Below, piece by piece: positions 26,142 through 34,575 of a stretch of 64,000 bases of DNA. How positions within the stretch are numbered: position 1 is the first letter of the stretch; every line of letters begins with the position of its first letter. The notes under the pieces were generated by a model, which worked only from the letters and a program-made list of their open reading frames with translations, was not told where the DNA came from and ran no database searches. A program made the position numbers and the translations under genes. Origin of the DNA: Pontibacter litorisediminis (GTDB lineage Bacteria; Bacteroidota; Bacteroidia; Cytophagales; Hymenobacteraceae); NCBI RefSeq assembly GCF_029360645.1, contig NZ_JARDUA010000011.1, positions 1 to 64,000 on the forward strand. The letters run 5' to 3'.

Positions 26142-26192
26142 CTTGCCACAAGCCTTAGGCGCGAAGGCTGTGCAATGTATGTCTGTGGCAAG
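26142..26192 (-). promoter_or_regulatory. hairpin overlapping the riboswitch 3' end (possible expression platform)
   Basis: CTTGCCACA (26142-26150) is the exact complement of TGTGGCAAG (26184-26192), which is part of the riboswitch 3' box. An inner AGCCTT/AAGGCT pair extends the 3' arm. It could form only when the aptamer closing stem is open. No T-run follows, so transcription termination is not evident. Confidence 0.5.
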
Positions 26193-26350
26193 TCTCCTGG
26201 CTTATAACCTTGCTGCCGTCCTTCTCATCCGGTGCCGGACAATGGACCTGCAAAAGCAGCAAGTTCTCGTTATTTACAGTTGCGCGTCAGCCCGTGAGTT
26301 TCACACGGTTCCTTTTTAAACCCGGTTATACTTTACCGGAGTACCGCAGA
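26187..26350 (-). ncRNA. cobalamin (AdoCbl) riboswitch
   Basis: Read on the minus strand, the segment has the diagnostic parts of the cobalamin aptamer in order: AAAAAGGAACCGTGTGAAAC, then CACGGGCTGACGCGCAACTG, a variable stem, GACGGCAGCAAGG, and the B12-box-like AGCCAGGAGACTTGCC at 26187-26202. Cobalamin riboswitches usually control B12 uptake or B12-dependent or B12-independent isozyme genes. None of these lies downstream: the next gene is a thioesterase, 237 nt away. It may be orphaned by deletion or may control the thioesterase. Confidence 0.9.
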
Positions 26351-26355
26351 CAGAG

Positions 26356-26363
26356 CAAAGGTA
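26356..26363 (-). promoter_or_regulatory. promoter -7 element for the riboswitch transcript
   Basis: The minus strand reads TACCTTTG, matching TAnnTTTG, just upstream of the aptamer. Confidence 0.55.
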
Positions 26364-26442
26364 CACTTTTTGAAGTATGTAGAAAGGTTCAAAGTATAAG
26401 CAGCCTCAACTTTCTAACCTTCTAACTTTTTGACTTTCTAAC

Positions 26443-28548
26443 TTAGCTGATCCTACTCCAGTTCACCGTGTTGGCGCTCAACGACTGGATGTGCCGGCGG
26501 ATATTGGCATGCTCCGGCTGCTCCAGCTGCGGGTCCTGGTGCAGCACGCGCTGGGCGGCGGCACGGGCCTCCTGAAGTATAGGCGCGTCTTTGGAGAGGT
26601 CGGCAATGAGCAGGTCCAGCACACCGCTCTGCTGCGTGCCCATCAGGTCGCCGGGGCCGCGCAGTTTCAGGTCAATATCGGCAATCTCGAAGCCGTTGTT
26701 GGTGCGTACCATCGTTTCGAGGCGTGTTTTACTGTCTTTGCTCAGTTTATACCCTGTCATCAGGATACAGTAACTCTGTTCGGCACCACGGCCCACGCGC
26801 CCACGCAGCTGGTGCAACTGCGAGAGGCCAAAGCGCTCAGCACTTTCGATAATCATCACAGAGGCATTCGGCACGTTTACGCCTACCTCAATCACCGTGG
26901 TGGCTACCATAATCTGCGTCTCGTGGTTCACGAAGCGCTGCATCTCGTAGTCTTTGTCCTGCGGCTTCATCTTGCCGTGCACCATACTTACCTTGTACTC
27001 CGGGAACGCCCGCTGCACACTCTCAAAGCCGTCCATCAGGTCTTTGTAGTTCTCCATCTGCTCCGACTCCTCAATCAGCGGGTACACAATGTATACCTGG
27101 CGGCCCAGCTTTATCTGGTCGCGCACAAACTGGAACACGCGCAGGCGGTGCGAGTCGAAGCGATGAACGGTTACAATCTCTTTACGTCCGGCTGGCAGCT
27201 CATCGATCACCGACACATCCAGGTCGCCGTACAAGGTCATGGCCAGGGTGCGGGGAATAGGGGTGGCCGTCATGACGAGCACGTGCGGGATGATGCGCGG
27301 GTTTTTGCGCCATAGTTTGGAGCGCTGCTCCACGCCAAAGCGGTGTTGCTCGTCCACAATGCACAGGCCCAGGTTCTGGAACTGCACCACGTCCTCCAGC
27401 AGCGCATGCGTGCCCACGATCATCTTCATCTCACCGGAGCGCAGCTGCTCGTGCAGTACTTTGCGGTCTTTGGCTTTGGTGGAGCCCGTTAGTTTGCCGA
27501 GGTTGATGCCCAGGCGGTCGGCAAATTGCTTCAGGCCCACATAATGCTGGTCGGCCAGAATTTCGGTTGGAGCCATTAGCACCGACTGCGCCCCGTTGTC
27601 GGCCGCAATGAGCATGGTGATGAAGGCCACGATCGTTTTACCCGAGCCCACGTCGCCCTGCAGCAGGCGGTTCATTTGCTTGCCCGCCGTTAAATCCCCA
27701 TAAATTTCCTTCACCACCCGCTTCTGCGCGTTGGTCAGGTCGAAGGTCATGTGGTTTTTGTAGAACTCGGTGAGTGTAGGCACCTGATTGAAGATCTGCC
27801 CTTTCAAATCAGCCTTGCGTACCACCTTCTGGCGGAACAGGCGCAGCTGTATGTAAAAGAGCTCCTCGAACTTTAGCCGGAACTTGGCCTTGTTATACTT
27901 GTCTGCTGACTCCGGGAAGTGGATGTTGGCATAGGCGCTGCGCTTGTCCATCAACTTATAGGTATCAATCAGCTCCGGCGACAGCGACTCCTGCACCTGC
28001 GGCAGCGCCACCTTCAGCAAGTGCTCCATCATTTTAGCAATCACTTTGCTGTCGATGCGGTGGGCCTTAAGTTTTTCGGTGGTGTTATACACGGGCTGCA
28101 GAAAAGAAGTCGTTTGCTTCTCCTCAGCCAACTCCTCCAGCTCCGGATGCGCCATGCTGAACCTGCCGTTGAACTTGGTGGGCTTACCAAACACGATGTA
28201 GTCGGTGTGGTTCTTCAGCGTCTTCTGCATCCACTTTACCCCCTTAAACCACACCAGCTCCAGCTGATCGCCGTTCTCATCTACTAGTGTGGCTGCCAGG
28301 CGCTGCTTACGGCCCTCGCCAATCACCTCTTTGCCCCGAATGCGGCCGCGCACCTGCACGTACGGCATACTTTCGTCCAGCTCGCTTACTTTGTAAAACT
28401 GCGTGCGGTCAAGATAGCGGAAAGGGTAGTGCTGGATCAGGTCGCCGTAGGTGAAGATGCTGAGTTCTTTCTGCAACAGCTCCGCCCGCATCGGCCCCAC
28501 GCCCTTCAGGAATTCTATTTTGGTGTTGAAAAAGTTGCTCCCAGTCAT
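26443..28548 (-). CDS. recG: ATP-dependent DNA helicase RecG
   Basis: RecG reverses stalled forks and branch-migrates junctions. From the ATG at 28548 (MTGSNFFNTKIEFLKGVG) the protein is 701 residues, the usual size. It has an N-terminal wedge/OB region, Walker A GDVGSGKT near residue 300, the DEQH box variant (IVDEQHRFG) near residue 400, and helicase C-terminal motifs including QLRGRVGRG near residue 590. A 14-residue upstream extension is possible but does not fit the family. Confidence 0.96.
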   Translation of the reverse strand: MTGSNFFNTKIEFLKGVGPMRAELLQKELSIFTYGDLIQHYPFRYLDRTQFYKVSELDESMPYVQVRGRIRGKEVIGEGRKQRLAATLVDENGDQLELVWFKGVKWMQKTLKNHTDYIVFGKPTKFNGRFSMAHPELEELAEEKQTTSFLQPVYNTTEKLKAHRIDSKVIAKMMEHLLKVALPQVQESLSPELIDTYKLMDKRSAYANIHFPESADKYNKAKFRLKFEELFYIQLRLFRQKVVRKADLKGQIFNQVPTLTEFYKNHMTFDLTNAQKRVVKEIYGDLTAGKQMNRLLQGDVGSGKTIVAFITMLIAADNGAQSVLMAPTEILADQHYVGLKQFADRLGINLGKLTGSTKAKDRKVLHEQLRSGEMKMIVGTHALLEDVVQFQNLGLCIVDEQHRFGVEQRSKLWRKNPRIIPHVLVMTATPIPRTLAMTLYGDLDVSVIDELPAGRKEIVTVHRFDSHRLRVFQFVRDQIKLGRQVYIVYPLIEESEQMENYKDLMDGFESVQRAFPEYKVSMVHGKMKPQDKDYEMQRFVNHETQIMVATTVIEVGVNVPNASVMIIESAERFGLSQLHQLRGRVGRGAEQSYCILMTGYKLSKDSKTRLETMVRTNNGFEIADIDLKLRGPGDLMGTQQSGVLDLLIADLSKDAPILQEARAAAQRVLHQDPQLEQPEHANIRRHIQSLSANTVNWSRIS

Positions 28549-28599
28549 TGGCTTGCTATCGGGTGAAAGTATGGCAAGTATAAAGTACAAAAATAAGCA

Positions 28600-28634
28600 A
28601 AAGCCCCGACAGGTGTAAATGCTGGCGGGGCTTT
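28600..28634 (-). terminator. intrinsic terminator upstream of recG
   Basis: AAAGCCCCG (28600-28608) pairs with CGGGGCTTT (28626-28634). On the minus strand a TTTTGCTTATTTT run follows, so it would stop transcripts coming from the gldD side. Confidence 0.7.
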
Positions 28635-28702
28635 ATGCTTGGTAATTAAATTAACGCTTCGCGGTGTCTGAGTGATGTGTAAGTATGGGAGGTATGTCCT
28701 AG

Positions 28703-29045
28703 TGCCAACTTCCGCTTGTGCCTTTACCGCTTTAGCCGCTGCCTCCTGCATCTTGAACCAAGCTATCTTTGCTAGCTATTGTTTATCCACTGCCTTACAT
28801 CCAACTTGTTTCATAGTATGCTTTGGCTCCCTCCAGGCCGGGAGGCCTCGTCCTGGGGGTAGGGGCCCTCGATAAGGGCATCGCGCTGTCTACATTTCCT
28901 TTGCTGTCGCAATTTCGCTGAAGCGAAACCGGAAATCTAGAAGGCGCTCAACCCAAGGACTGGGAAATATTTCGATAGCTTAGGCTGACGGAGCTTGAAT
29001 AGAGCTCCTCTCGAAAAAGCCAAGGAGGGGTAGGGGTGGTTGAAC
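28703..29045 (+). repeat. dispersed intergenic repeat, copy A (~340 bp)
   Basis: It shares ordered blocks with the reverse complement of 48540-48952: GAACCAAGCT, CTAGCTA...TTATCC, AGGCCGGGAGGCCTCG (28835-28850), TTTCCTTTGCT, GTCGCAAT, ACCGGAAA, ACTGGG, then GGGGTGGTTG near its end (about 29032-29041). It has no coding frame. An uncharacterised family of Bacteroidota intergenic repeats is the simplest view. Confidence 0.7.
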
Positions 29046-29148
29046 CCGGTGTCGCTGCCAGGCACCCGCAGGAGCTGTGCACGCTGAGAGGTCTTTGTTT
29101 TATACTTACCTCCCTAACAACTAATAACTACTAACCAATAACCAATAA

Positions 29149-29766
29149 TTACTTCTCCTTCCACTCCAGCGTGTTCAGCAAATGCACGATGTCCTTTTTC
29201 ACAAACTCGATGACCGGGGCCAGCGAATCGTTTTGGGTGGCGGTTCGGAAGTACAGAGCGCCACGGAGGAAGTTATCTGTTGAGTCGGTCACATAGAACT
29301 GGAACTGGCTGGGCACCTCGCCCTCCAGCTCAAACACAGAGGCGATGTCGCCGCCGGGCGTTTTGATTTCTGCCTCCTCAATGGCATAAGCCTTTATCTG
29401 GTGCTTGGCAGTCAGCTTACGGGCGTCCTCCACCAGGTCGTTGAGCATCTTATCGTTGTTCTCCAGCTTTTTGTACGTCAGCTGTACGTTGGCGCCAAGG
29501 CTGGGGTAGATGATGTTGATCCAGTGCGGTTGCGCAATGCCGGAGGAGTCGGGCCGGATTTTAGCGTGCGCTGAGTATTCGAAAGTATAAGGGTGCGCCT
29601 CCTGCAGCTGCTGATAGGTTTGCGATGGCAGGTCAATGCGGTTGTAACCCTTCGGCTTTGGCGTATACTCTGCCCCGCAGGCCACTACACCGGCGGCCAG
29701 TGCAGTCCACATAAACGCCTTCAGGCTACCCAACTTTATGATACTGTTCTTTTTTACTTGCGACAT
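29149..29766 (-). CDS. gldD: gliding motility lipoprotein GldD
   Basis: A 205-residue lipoprotein with a signal segment and lipobox GVVAC near residue 30. It has the family text [14 protein letters not shown] right after the lipidated Cys, and [13 protein letters not shown] further on. GldD is required for gliding and linked to T9SS function in Flavobacterium. Its start overlaps the end of gldE by 41 bp, implying translational coupling. Confidence 0.93.
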   Translation of the reverse strand: MSQVKKNSIIKLGSLKAFMWTALAAGVVACGAEYTPKPKGYNRIDLPSQTYQQLQEAHPYTFEYSAHAKIRPDSSGIAQPHWINIIYPSLGANVQLTYKKLENNDKMLNDLVEDARKLTAKHQIKAYAIEEAEIKTPGGDIASVFELEGEVPSQFQFYVTDSTDNFLRGALYFRTATQNDSLAPVIEFVKKDIVHLLNTLEWKEK

Positions 29767-31096
29767 TGATCTTTACTCGTTTTACGCGCTTCGTGTCCGC
29801 CGACTCTACTGTAAAGTGGAAGCGGCCATGCTCCACGTCCTCGCCCACGCGCGGTATCCGGGAGAACAGTGCCAGCACCAACCCGGCCACTGTCTCGTTC
29901 TCGCCCTTCACCTCGTCGAAGGTGTCAAAAGGCACCTCTGTTATCTTGCAGAAGTCATGCAGCGAGGTCTTTCCGTCAAAGATAAAAGTATTTTCGTCGA
30001 GTTGAGAGTATATGATGTCATCGTCTTCGTCAAACTCGTCGTTGATCTCACCCACGATCTCCTCCACAATATCCTCCAGGGTAAGCAAGCCAACCGTGCC
30101 GCCATATTCATTCACCACAATGGCCATGTGCACGTGCTTCTCCTTGAAGTCCTGGAAAAGATCCGCAATACGCTTCGTCTCGGGTACAAAGAAAGGCGGG
30201 CGCACCAGCTGCTGCCATTCAAAGTCGGCTCCTTTGCCCAGGTGCGGCAGCAGGTCTTTCACATAAAGTATACCTTCTATGTGGTCGGTGCTTTCAGAGT
30301 ATACCGGCACGCGCGAGTACCCCCAGTTCACGATCTCAGGCATTAGCTCCGGCAGCGTCATGGAAGTATGGAAGGCCACGATGTCCATGCGCGGGCGCAT
30401 GATCTGCTTTACTGAGATGGCGCCGAAGTTCACCACGCCGCGCAAGATCTTACGCTCCTCGGGTGAAGTGTCGGCATTGATCAAGGCTATATCCAGGCTG
30501 TGGTGCAGCTCCTCGATGGTATGGTTGTAGCCCCGGATGATGTATTTGCGCTCGATATACTCATTGATAGAGATGAGGAGCCACGAAACAGGGCGCACCA
30601 GAAACTGCAGCCTGTGCACCACGCCCGCCATGCGGCGCGCCAGTGGCATGCGGTGCTTCTGCACATACACTTTAGGCAGCACCTCCCCGCAAAAAACGAT
30701 GAAGAAGGTGGCAAATAGCATGCACAGCGCCAATGCGCCGGCCGCCAGGTCCATGGTGCCAAAAAGCTGCCAGGCCACATAGGCAAACAGCGTGATAATA
30801 GCCACGTTGATGCCGTTGTTAAAAATAAGTATGGTGGTGAGAAGCTTGCGCGGGTTCTGCAGGAGGCTGTACACACGTTGTTCGGTGGGGTGCTTGCTGG
30901 TTTTGCATTGCTCCAGCTCCTGCTCCGATAGAGAGAAAAAAGCTGCCTCGGCACCTGAGGTCAGGGCCGAGAGCAGCAGTAAAATCAAGCCGCCTGCTAT
31001 GGCAGCCAGGTATTCTAACCTGAGTTGTGTTAACGAACTCTGTAAAAACTGGAGTAAGCTATAACTCAGGGGGTCTCCGGGATCTGTACTTTCCAA
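29726..31096 (-). CDS. gldE: gliding-associated CNNM/CBS membrane protein GldE
   Basis: A 456-residue inner-membrane protein of the CNNM/CorC (hemolysin-like) family. It has an N-terminal transmembrane region (about residues 25-190), two CBS domains (about 215-345, with [10 protein letters not shown] and [25 protein letters not shown]) and a C-terminal CorC-type domain. In Bacteroidota this gene is placed next to gldD and named gldE. The overlapping order mutY-ssb-gldE-gldD is typical for the phylum. Confidence 0.92.
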   Translation of the reverse strand: MESTDPGDPLSYSLLQFLQSSLTQLRLEYLAAIAGGLILLLLSALTSGAEAAFFSLSEQELEQCKTSKHPTEQRVYSLLQNPRKLLTTILIFNNGINVAIITLFAYVAWQLFGTMDLAAGALALCMLFATFFIVFCGEVLPKVYVQKHRMPLARRMAGVVHRLQFLVRPVSWLLISINEYIERKYIIRGYNHTIEELHHSLDIALINADTSPEERKILRGVVNFGAISVKQIMRPRMDIVAFHTSMTLPELMPEIVNWGYSRVPVYSESTDHIEGILYVKDLLPHLGKGADFEWQQLVRPPFFVPETKRIADLFQDFKEKHVHMAIVVNEYGGTVGLLTLEDIVEEIVGEINDEFDEDDDIIYSQLDENTFIFDGKTSLHDFCKITEVPFDTFDEVKGENETVAGLVLALFSRIPRVGEDVEHGRFHFTVESADTKRVKRVKINVASKKEQYHKVG

Positions 31097-31122
31097 GACT
31101 AATCAATTTGATGAAACATAGG

Positions 31123-31593
31123 TTAGAACGGCAGGTCGTCTGGCTCGTCGTTCTGGAACCCGCCAGCCGGGTTGCCGCCTTTGTTTGCCGTGGCACCGCC
31201 GCCATAGTTCCCGCCGCTTGCCGCAGCAGAACCCTGGTAGTCGCCGCCACCGCCGTTGTCGCTGCGGCCGCCCAGCATGGTCATGTTGTCGGCCACAATC
31301 TCGGTGCTGTAGCGTTGGATGCCGTCTTTATCGGTGTAGTTGTTGCTGCGGATCTTGCCCTCGATGAACACAGAGTTGCCTTTGCGCAGGTATTTCTCTG
31401 CTACTTCGGCCAGGCCTCTCCACACCACAATATTATGCCATTCGGTACGCTCCTGCTTCTGTCCGCTTTTGTCTTTAAAGGTTTCAGAGGTTGCGATCGG
31501 GAAGCGGGCAACGGCTACACCGCCTTCCAGGTGACGAATTTCAGGGTCTTTGCCCAGGTTTCCGATCAGGATCACTTTGTTTACACTTGCCAT
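31123..31593 (-). CDS. ssb: single-stranded DNA-binding protein
   Basis: A 156-residue SSB. The N-terminal OB fold starts MASVNKVILIGNLGKDPEIR; a Gly/Asn-rich linker (residues 110-145) follows; the acidic tail PDDLPF is the docking site for repair partners. Located between mutY and gldE on the same strand. Confidence 0.96.
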   Translation of the reverse strand: MASVNKVILIGNLGKDPEIRHLEGGVAVARFPIATSETFKDKSGQKQERTEWHNIVVWRGLAEVAEKYLRKGNSVFIEGKIRSNNYTDKDGIQRYSTEIVADNMTMLGGRSDNGGGGDYQGSAAASGGNYGGGATANKGGNPAGGFQNDEPDDLPF

Positions 31594-31706
31594 GTCTTTT
31601 TTTGTCTAAATATGAAATTGAATTGGGCTACTCCAGCAACCAAGCTGGAGGCAAATATGGCTTTTACTGAACCTTTAACTGTTTTTATCTCCGAAAAAGT
31701 TTCAGC

Positions 31707-32798
31707 CTATAAATATACTAAAATCTTAGCATCTTTCAAATAGCTGCTGATCAAAACTGGCTTAGGTAAGGCCTCTATTTTTTCAACGGTATAAGGGGCC
31801 AGTCTGGTTTCTGTCAATACCTCATCTTTTAGCGGATCTTTTAATTTAATACGGTAAAAACGCGCGGTTATTTTCTGGTGGCTCAGGATGTGCTTATAGT
31901 CTTTTGCCGGCGGCTGCAGCTGCGCCTCCTGCACCGGCACGCCGGCCTCCTGCAGTTCCTGCAGCAGCTGCGCCACCGGCAAGTCCTTGCTGTCTCCCTC
32001 GTAGAGGTAAAAATCGTAGAGGCCCTGCCAGATGTCGCCCTCCAGGCGCTTGCGCAGGTAAAAGGTGCCGTTCAGCTCAAACACAAGGTAATGGAAAAAA
32101 CGGGGGCGCGCCGCCTTGGCCTTCGACTTTACCGGCAGCTCCTGCACCATGCCGTGGTTAAAGGCATAGCAGCGCTGTTGCAGCGGGCAGAACAGGCAGT
32201 CGGGCATCAGGGGGGTGCACTGTATGGCCCCGAACTCCATGATGGCCTGGTTGTAGGTATCGGGGGCGCTGGCGGGCACCAGCTCATCGGCCAGTTTCTG
32301 GAATACCTTGCGGGAGGCAGGAGCCGCAATGTCATCTGCTACCCCGAACACGCGCGCCAGCACCCGGAACACGTTGCCGTCCAGCACGGCCACCTGCTCC
32401 TTAAAGGCAAAGGCCGCAATGGCCGCCGCCGTATAGCTGCCCACGCCTTTCAGCTTTATCAGCTCCTCATACTTGCCAGGGAACCGGCCGCCATACTGCT
32501 CCACCACCAGTTGGGCGGTGTGGTGCATGTTGCGCGCCCTGGAGTAGTACCCCAGCCCCTGCCATAGCCGCAGTACCTCGTCTTGCGGAGCCGCCGCCAG
32601 GTCCTGCACGGTAGGGTAGGCCGCCACAAAGCGCTCATAGTACGGCTGGCCCTGCGCCACCCGCGTCTGCTGCAGGATTACTTCGGAAAGCCATATAAAG
32701 TATGGGTTTGTTGTGTCGCGCCAGGGCAGGTTGCGCTTGTGGCGCTCGTACCAGGCAACAAGGGTTTGGGCGAAGTGAGCAGGCGATGCAGGTTCCAT
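31707..32798 (-). CDS. mutY: A/G-specific adenine glycosylase
   Basis: Removes adenine mispaired with 8-oxoguanine. Of 363 residues, the N-terminal HhH-GPD domain has LPWRDTTNPYFIWLSEVILQQTRV near residue 25, and KGVGSYTAAAIAAFAF with the catalytic Asp region (AVLDGNVFRV) near residue 140. The Fe-S loop C-x6-C-x2-C-x5-C (CTPLMPDCLFCPLQQRC) is intact. A NUDIX-like domain forms the C terminus. Confidence 0.95.
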   Translation of the reverse strand: MEPASPAHFAQTLVAWYERHKRNLPWRDTTNPYFIWLSEVILQQTRVAQGQPYYERFVAAYPTVQDLAAAPQDEVLRLWQGLGYYSRARNMHHTAQLVVEQYGGRFPGKYEELIKLKGVGSYTAAAIAAFAFKEQVAVLDGNVFRVLARVFGVADDIAAPASRKVFQKLADELVPASAPDTYNQAIMEFGAIQCTPLMPDCLFCPLQQRCYAFNHGMVQELPVKSKAKAARPRFFHYLVFELNGTFYLRKRLEGDIWQGLYDFYLYEGDSKDLPVAQLLQELQEAGVPVQEAQLQPPAKDYKHILSHQKITARFYRIKLKDPLKDEVLTETRLAPYTVEKIEALPKPVLISSYLKDAKILVYL

Positions 32799-33122
32799 GA
32801 TTTCTAGGGTTTAGGCTTTGCAGAACAGCCAAGGTACGCTTTTGTTCGGGCTGCGCACAAGTATGAAACAGATGGGTGAACATTGAAATATAGCCTACGA
32901 AAGTGCGTTAGGGGAGGGGAAAGGTGGCACGGGCATTGCACAGCGCATGCGCGGCGGCCCCAAAAAGGCACTGGTTTAGTAGCTAATAATTTAGCGCTAA
33001 AGCTTTTACTATTCGAAAAGTAAAACTACCTTTGTGCCCCGAATTTAACCGTTCTGCGGAACAGGCTGATTCCCAAAGATTAGAAAGTTAACATATTATT
33101 AATATCCTAAAAATTTAAGAAA
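32799..33122. other. 324-bp divergent intergenic region
   Basis: It separates mutY (minus) from the HU gene (plus). A -7 element TACCTTTG at 33027-33034 fits the HU gene. No coding signal is seen. Confidence 0.6.
33027..33034 (+). promoter_or_regulatory. promoter -7 element for HU gene
   Basis: TACCTTTG matches TAnnTTTG and lies 88 nt before the GTG start. Confidence 0.5.
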
Positions 33123-33428
33123 GTGACTAAAGCAGAAGTAATATCAGAGATTGCTGATAAGACAGGGATTGATAAAGCAGATGTTCAGTCTACAATCGAG
33201 GCTTTCTTCAAAGTGGTGAAGGACTCTATGGCTGATGGTAACAACATCTACGTGAGAGGTTTTGGTAGCTTTGTGAATAAGAAGCGCGCCAAGAAAGTGG
33301 CTCGTAACATTTCTAAAAACACATCTATCATTATCGACGAGCACTTTATCCCGAGCTTCAAGCCATCTAAGACCTTCATCCAGAAGATCAAAAACAGCAA
33401 AAAGATTCAGGAGCTAGCGCATTCTTAA
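33123..33428 (+). CDS. HU/IHF-family DNA-binding protein
   Basis: A 101-residue nucleoid protein starting at GTG (TKAEVISEIADKTGIDKADV). It has the GFGSF turn and the basic beta-arm KKRAKKVARNISKNT. It bends and compacts DNA. The gene heads a run (HU, TPR protein, AURKAIP1-type peptide, rng) that is familiar in Bacteroidota. Confidence 0.93.
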   Translation: MTKAEVISEIADKTGIDKADVQSTIEAFFKVVKDSMADGNNIYVRGFGSFVNKKRAKKVARNISKNTSIIIDEHFIPSFKPSKTFIQKIKNSKKIQELAHS

Positions 33429-33435
33429 TTTTTTG

Positions 33436-33443
33436 TATCTTTG
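33436..33443 (+). promoter_or_regulatory. promoter -7 element for TPR gene
   Basis: TATCTTTG matches TAnnTTTG, 46 nt before the ATG of the TPR gene and just after the HU stop. Confidence 0.5.
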
Positions 33444-33489
33444 CTGAGCTTAGCTTAAAGATTTTATTACAGTACTAAAGGTAAAAAGA

Positions 33490-34359
33490 ATGAAACGGTC
33501 ACAGATTCTGATAGTTGTTGTAGCCATCGCTTTGGTGGCCGCTCTATTCTTTTTACCTAAAGTTGTTGTAAACAACGAGGAGAAAGCCACTGCTGCCGGA
33601 ACCGAGGCCAATGCCGGCCTGCCGGAGGGCCACTCTGAAGATGACGGCCATGACCACGGCGCAGCGGAGGGCGAGGCAGCGATAGAGGCCCACAGGACAG
33701 CCACACCGGAGCAACTGATGGCGCTGACAACCGCTCGTGCCAAGTATAACAAGGCTACCGACGAGCAAACCCGCAGCCGCGTGGCCGTGGAGCTTGCTGA
33801 GGCTTACTCCAACGCTGCCAAGTATGACAGCGCGGGTTATTACTACGAGATTGCCGCTGAGGCCCGTGGAGGTGAGAAAAGCTACAAGAGAGCTGGCGAC
33901 GCCTACTATGAGGCCTTTACGTTTGCTGCCACGCAGGAGCGCGCCAGCGACCTGGGTGCCAAAGCCCGCAGCATGTATGAGCAGGTGCTGAAGAACAACC
34001 CTTCTGACCACGACGCCAAAACAAACGTAGCCATGACCTACATCGCGACCTCTAATCCGATGCAGGGTATCACCATGCTGCGCGAGGTGCTGGCCTCTAA
34101 TCCAAACCATGAGAAGGCGCTGTTTAACCTTGGCATCCTGTCCATCCAGTCGAACCAGTACGATAAAGCCGTAGGACACTTCGAGAAGCTTATCTCAGTG
34201 AACCCGCAGCACGTGGAAGGAACCTTCTACCTGGCTGTAGCGTTGGCTGAGACGGGGCAGACCGAAAGAGCCAAACAGCTGTTTAACAAGGTGAAGAGCA
34301 TGAGCTCCGACCCAGCCCTGAACACGTCGGTAGACGAGTACCTGGCCAGATTACAGTAA
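33490..34359 (+). CDS. TPR-repeat protein with N-terminal membrane anchor
   Basis: Of 289 residues, an N-terminal hydrophobic segment (8-25) acts as a signal or anchor. A short His/Asp/Glu-rich patch (EGHSEDDGHDHGAAEGE, about residues 47-63) could bind metal but may be a linker. From residue 75 onward tetratricopeptide repeats follow, for example NPNHEKALFNLGILSIQSNQYDKAV. A scaffold role is likely; partners are unknown. Confidence 0.8.
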   Translation: MKRSQILIVVVAIALVAALFFLPKVVVNNEEKATAAGTEANAGLPEGHSEDDGHDHGAAEGEAAIEAHRTATPEQLMALTTARAKYNKATDEQTRSRVAVELAEAYSNAAKYDSAGYYYEIAAEARGGEKSYKRAGDAYYEAFTFAATQERASDLGAKARSMYEQVLKNNPSDHDAKTNVAMTYIATSNPMQGITMLREVLASNPNHEKALFNLGILSIQSNQYDKAVGHFEKLISVNPQHVEGTFYLAVALAETGQTERAKQLFNKVKSMSSDPALNTSVDEYLARLQ

Positions 34360-34400
34360 AGCATTAAAGAAATCATCCATAAAACAAAAACAACAAGATT

Positions 34401-34490
34401 ATGCCTTGCGGAAAGAAAAGAAAAAGACATAAGATCGCTACGCACAAAAGAAAGAAGCGCCTTAGAAAAAACAGACATAAGAAGAAGTAA
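34401..34490 (+). CDS. AURKAIP1/COX24-domain small ribosomal-type peptide
   Basis: A 29-residue, extremely basic peptide starting MPCGKKRKRHKIATHKRKKR and ending in a Lys/His tail. It matches the AURKAIP1/COX24 type related to mitochondrial mS38, common in Bacteroidota just upstream of rng. It probably binds the small ribosomal subunit; this is inferred from the family. Confidence 0.85.
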   Translation: MPCGKKRKRHKIATHKRKKRLRKNRHKKK

Positions 34491-34575
34491 TTTCTTCTGC
34501 GTTCACGAGGGCCCACTTTGCATACGCTAAAGTGGGCTTTGGTCTTATAAATCCAACATAACCATTTGAGAGAAA

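Larger units (their letters stand above)
25951..26442. other. 492-bp leader region with riboswitch
   Basis: It holds the riboswitch promoter, the aptamer and a roughly 240-nt stretch before the thioesterase gene. Short frames in that stretch (for example one starting near 26058 on the minus strand, 30 codons) look random. Confidence 0.6.
28549..29148. other. 600-bp intergenic region holding repeat copy A
   Basis: No gene was found. It contains the terminator at 28600-28634 and, at about 28703-29045, a dispersed repeat whose second copy lies inverted at about 48540-48952. Confidence 0.7.

Noticed and set aside
25904-26191. Minus-strand 95-codon frame overlapping the riboswitch 3' part and the thioesterase start
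   Set aside because: It overlaps the 3' end of a strong riboswitch and the thioesterase start, is Pro/Arg-rich without family features, and lacks a supporting start context.
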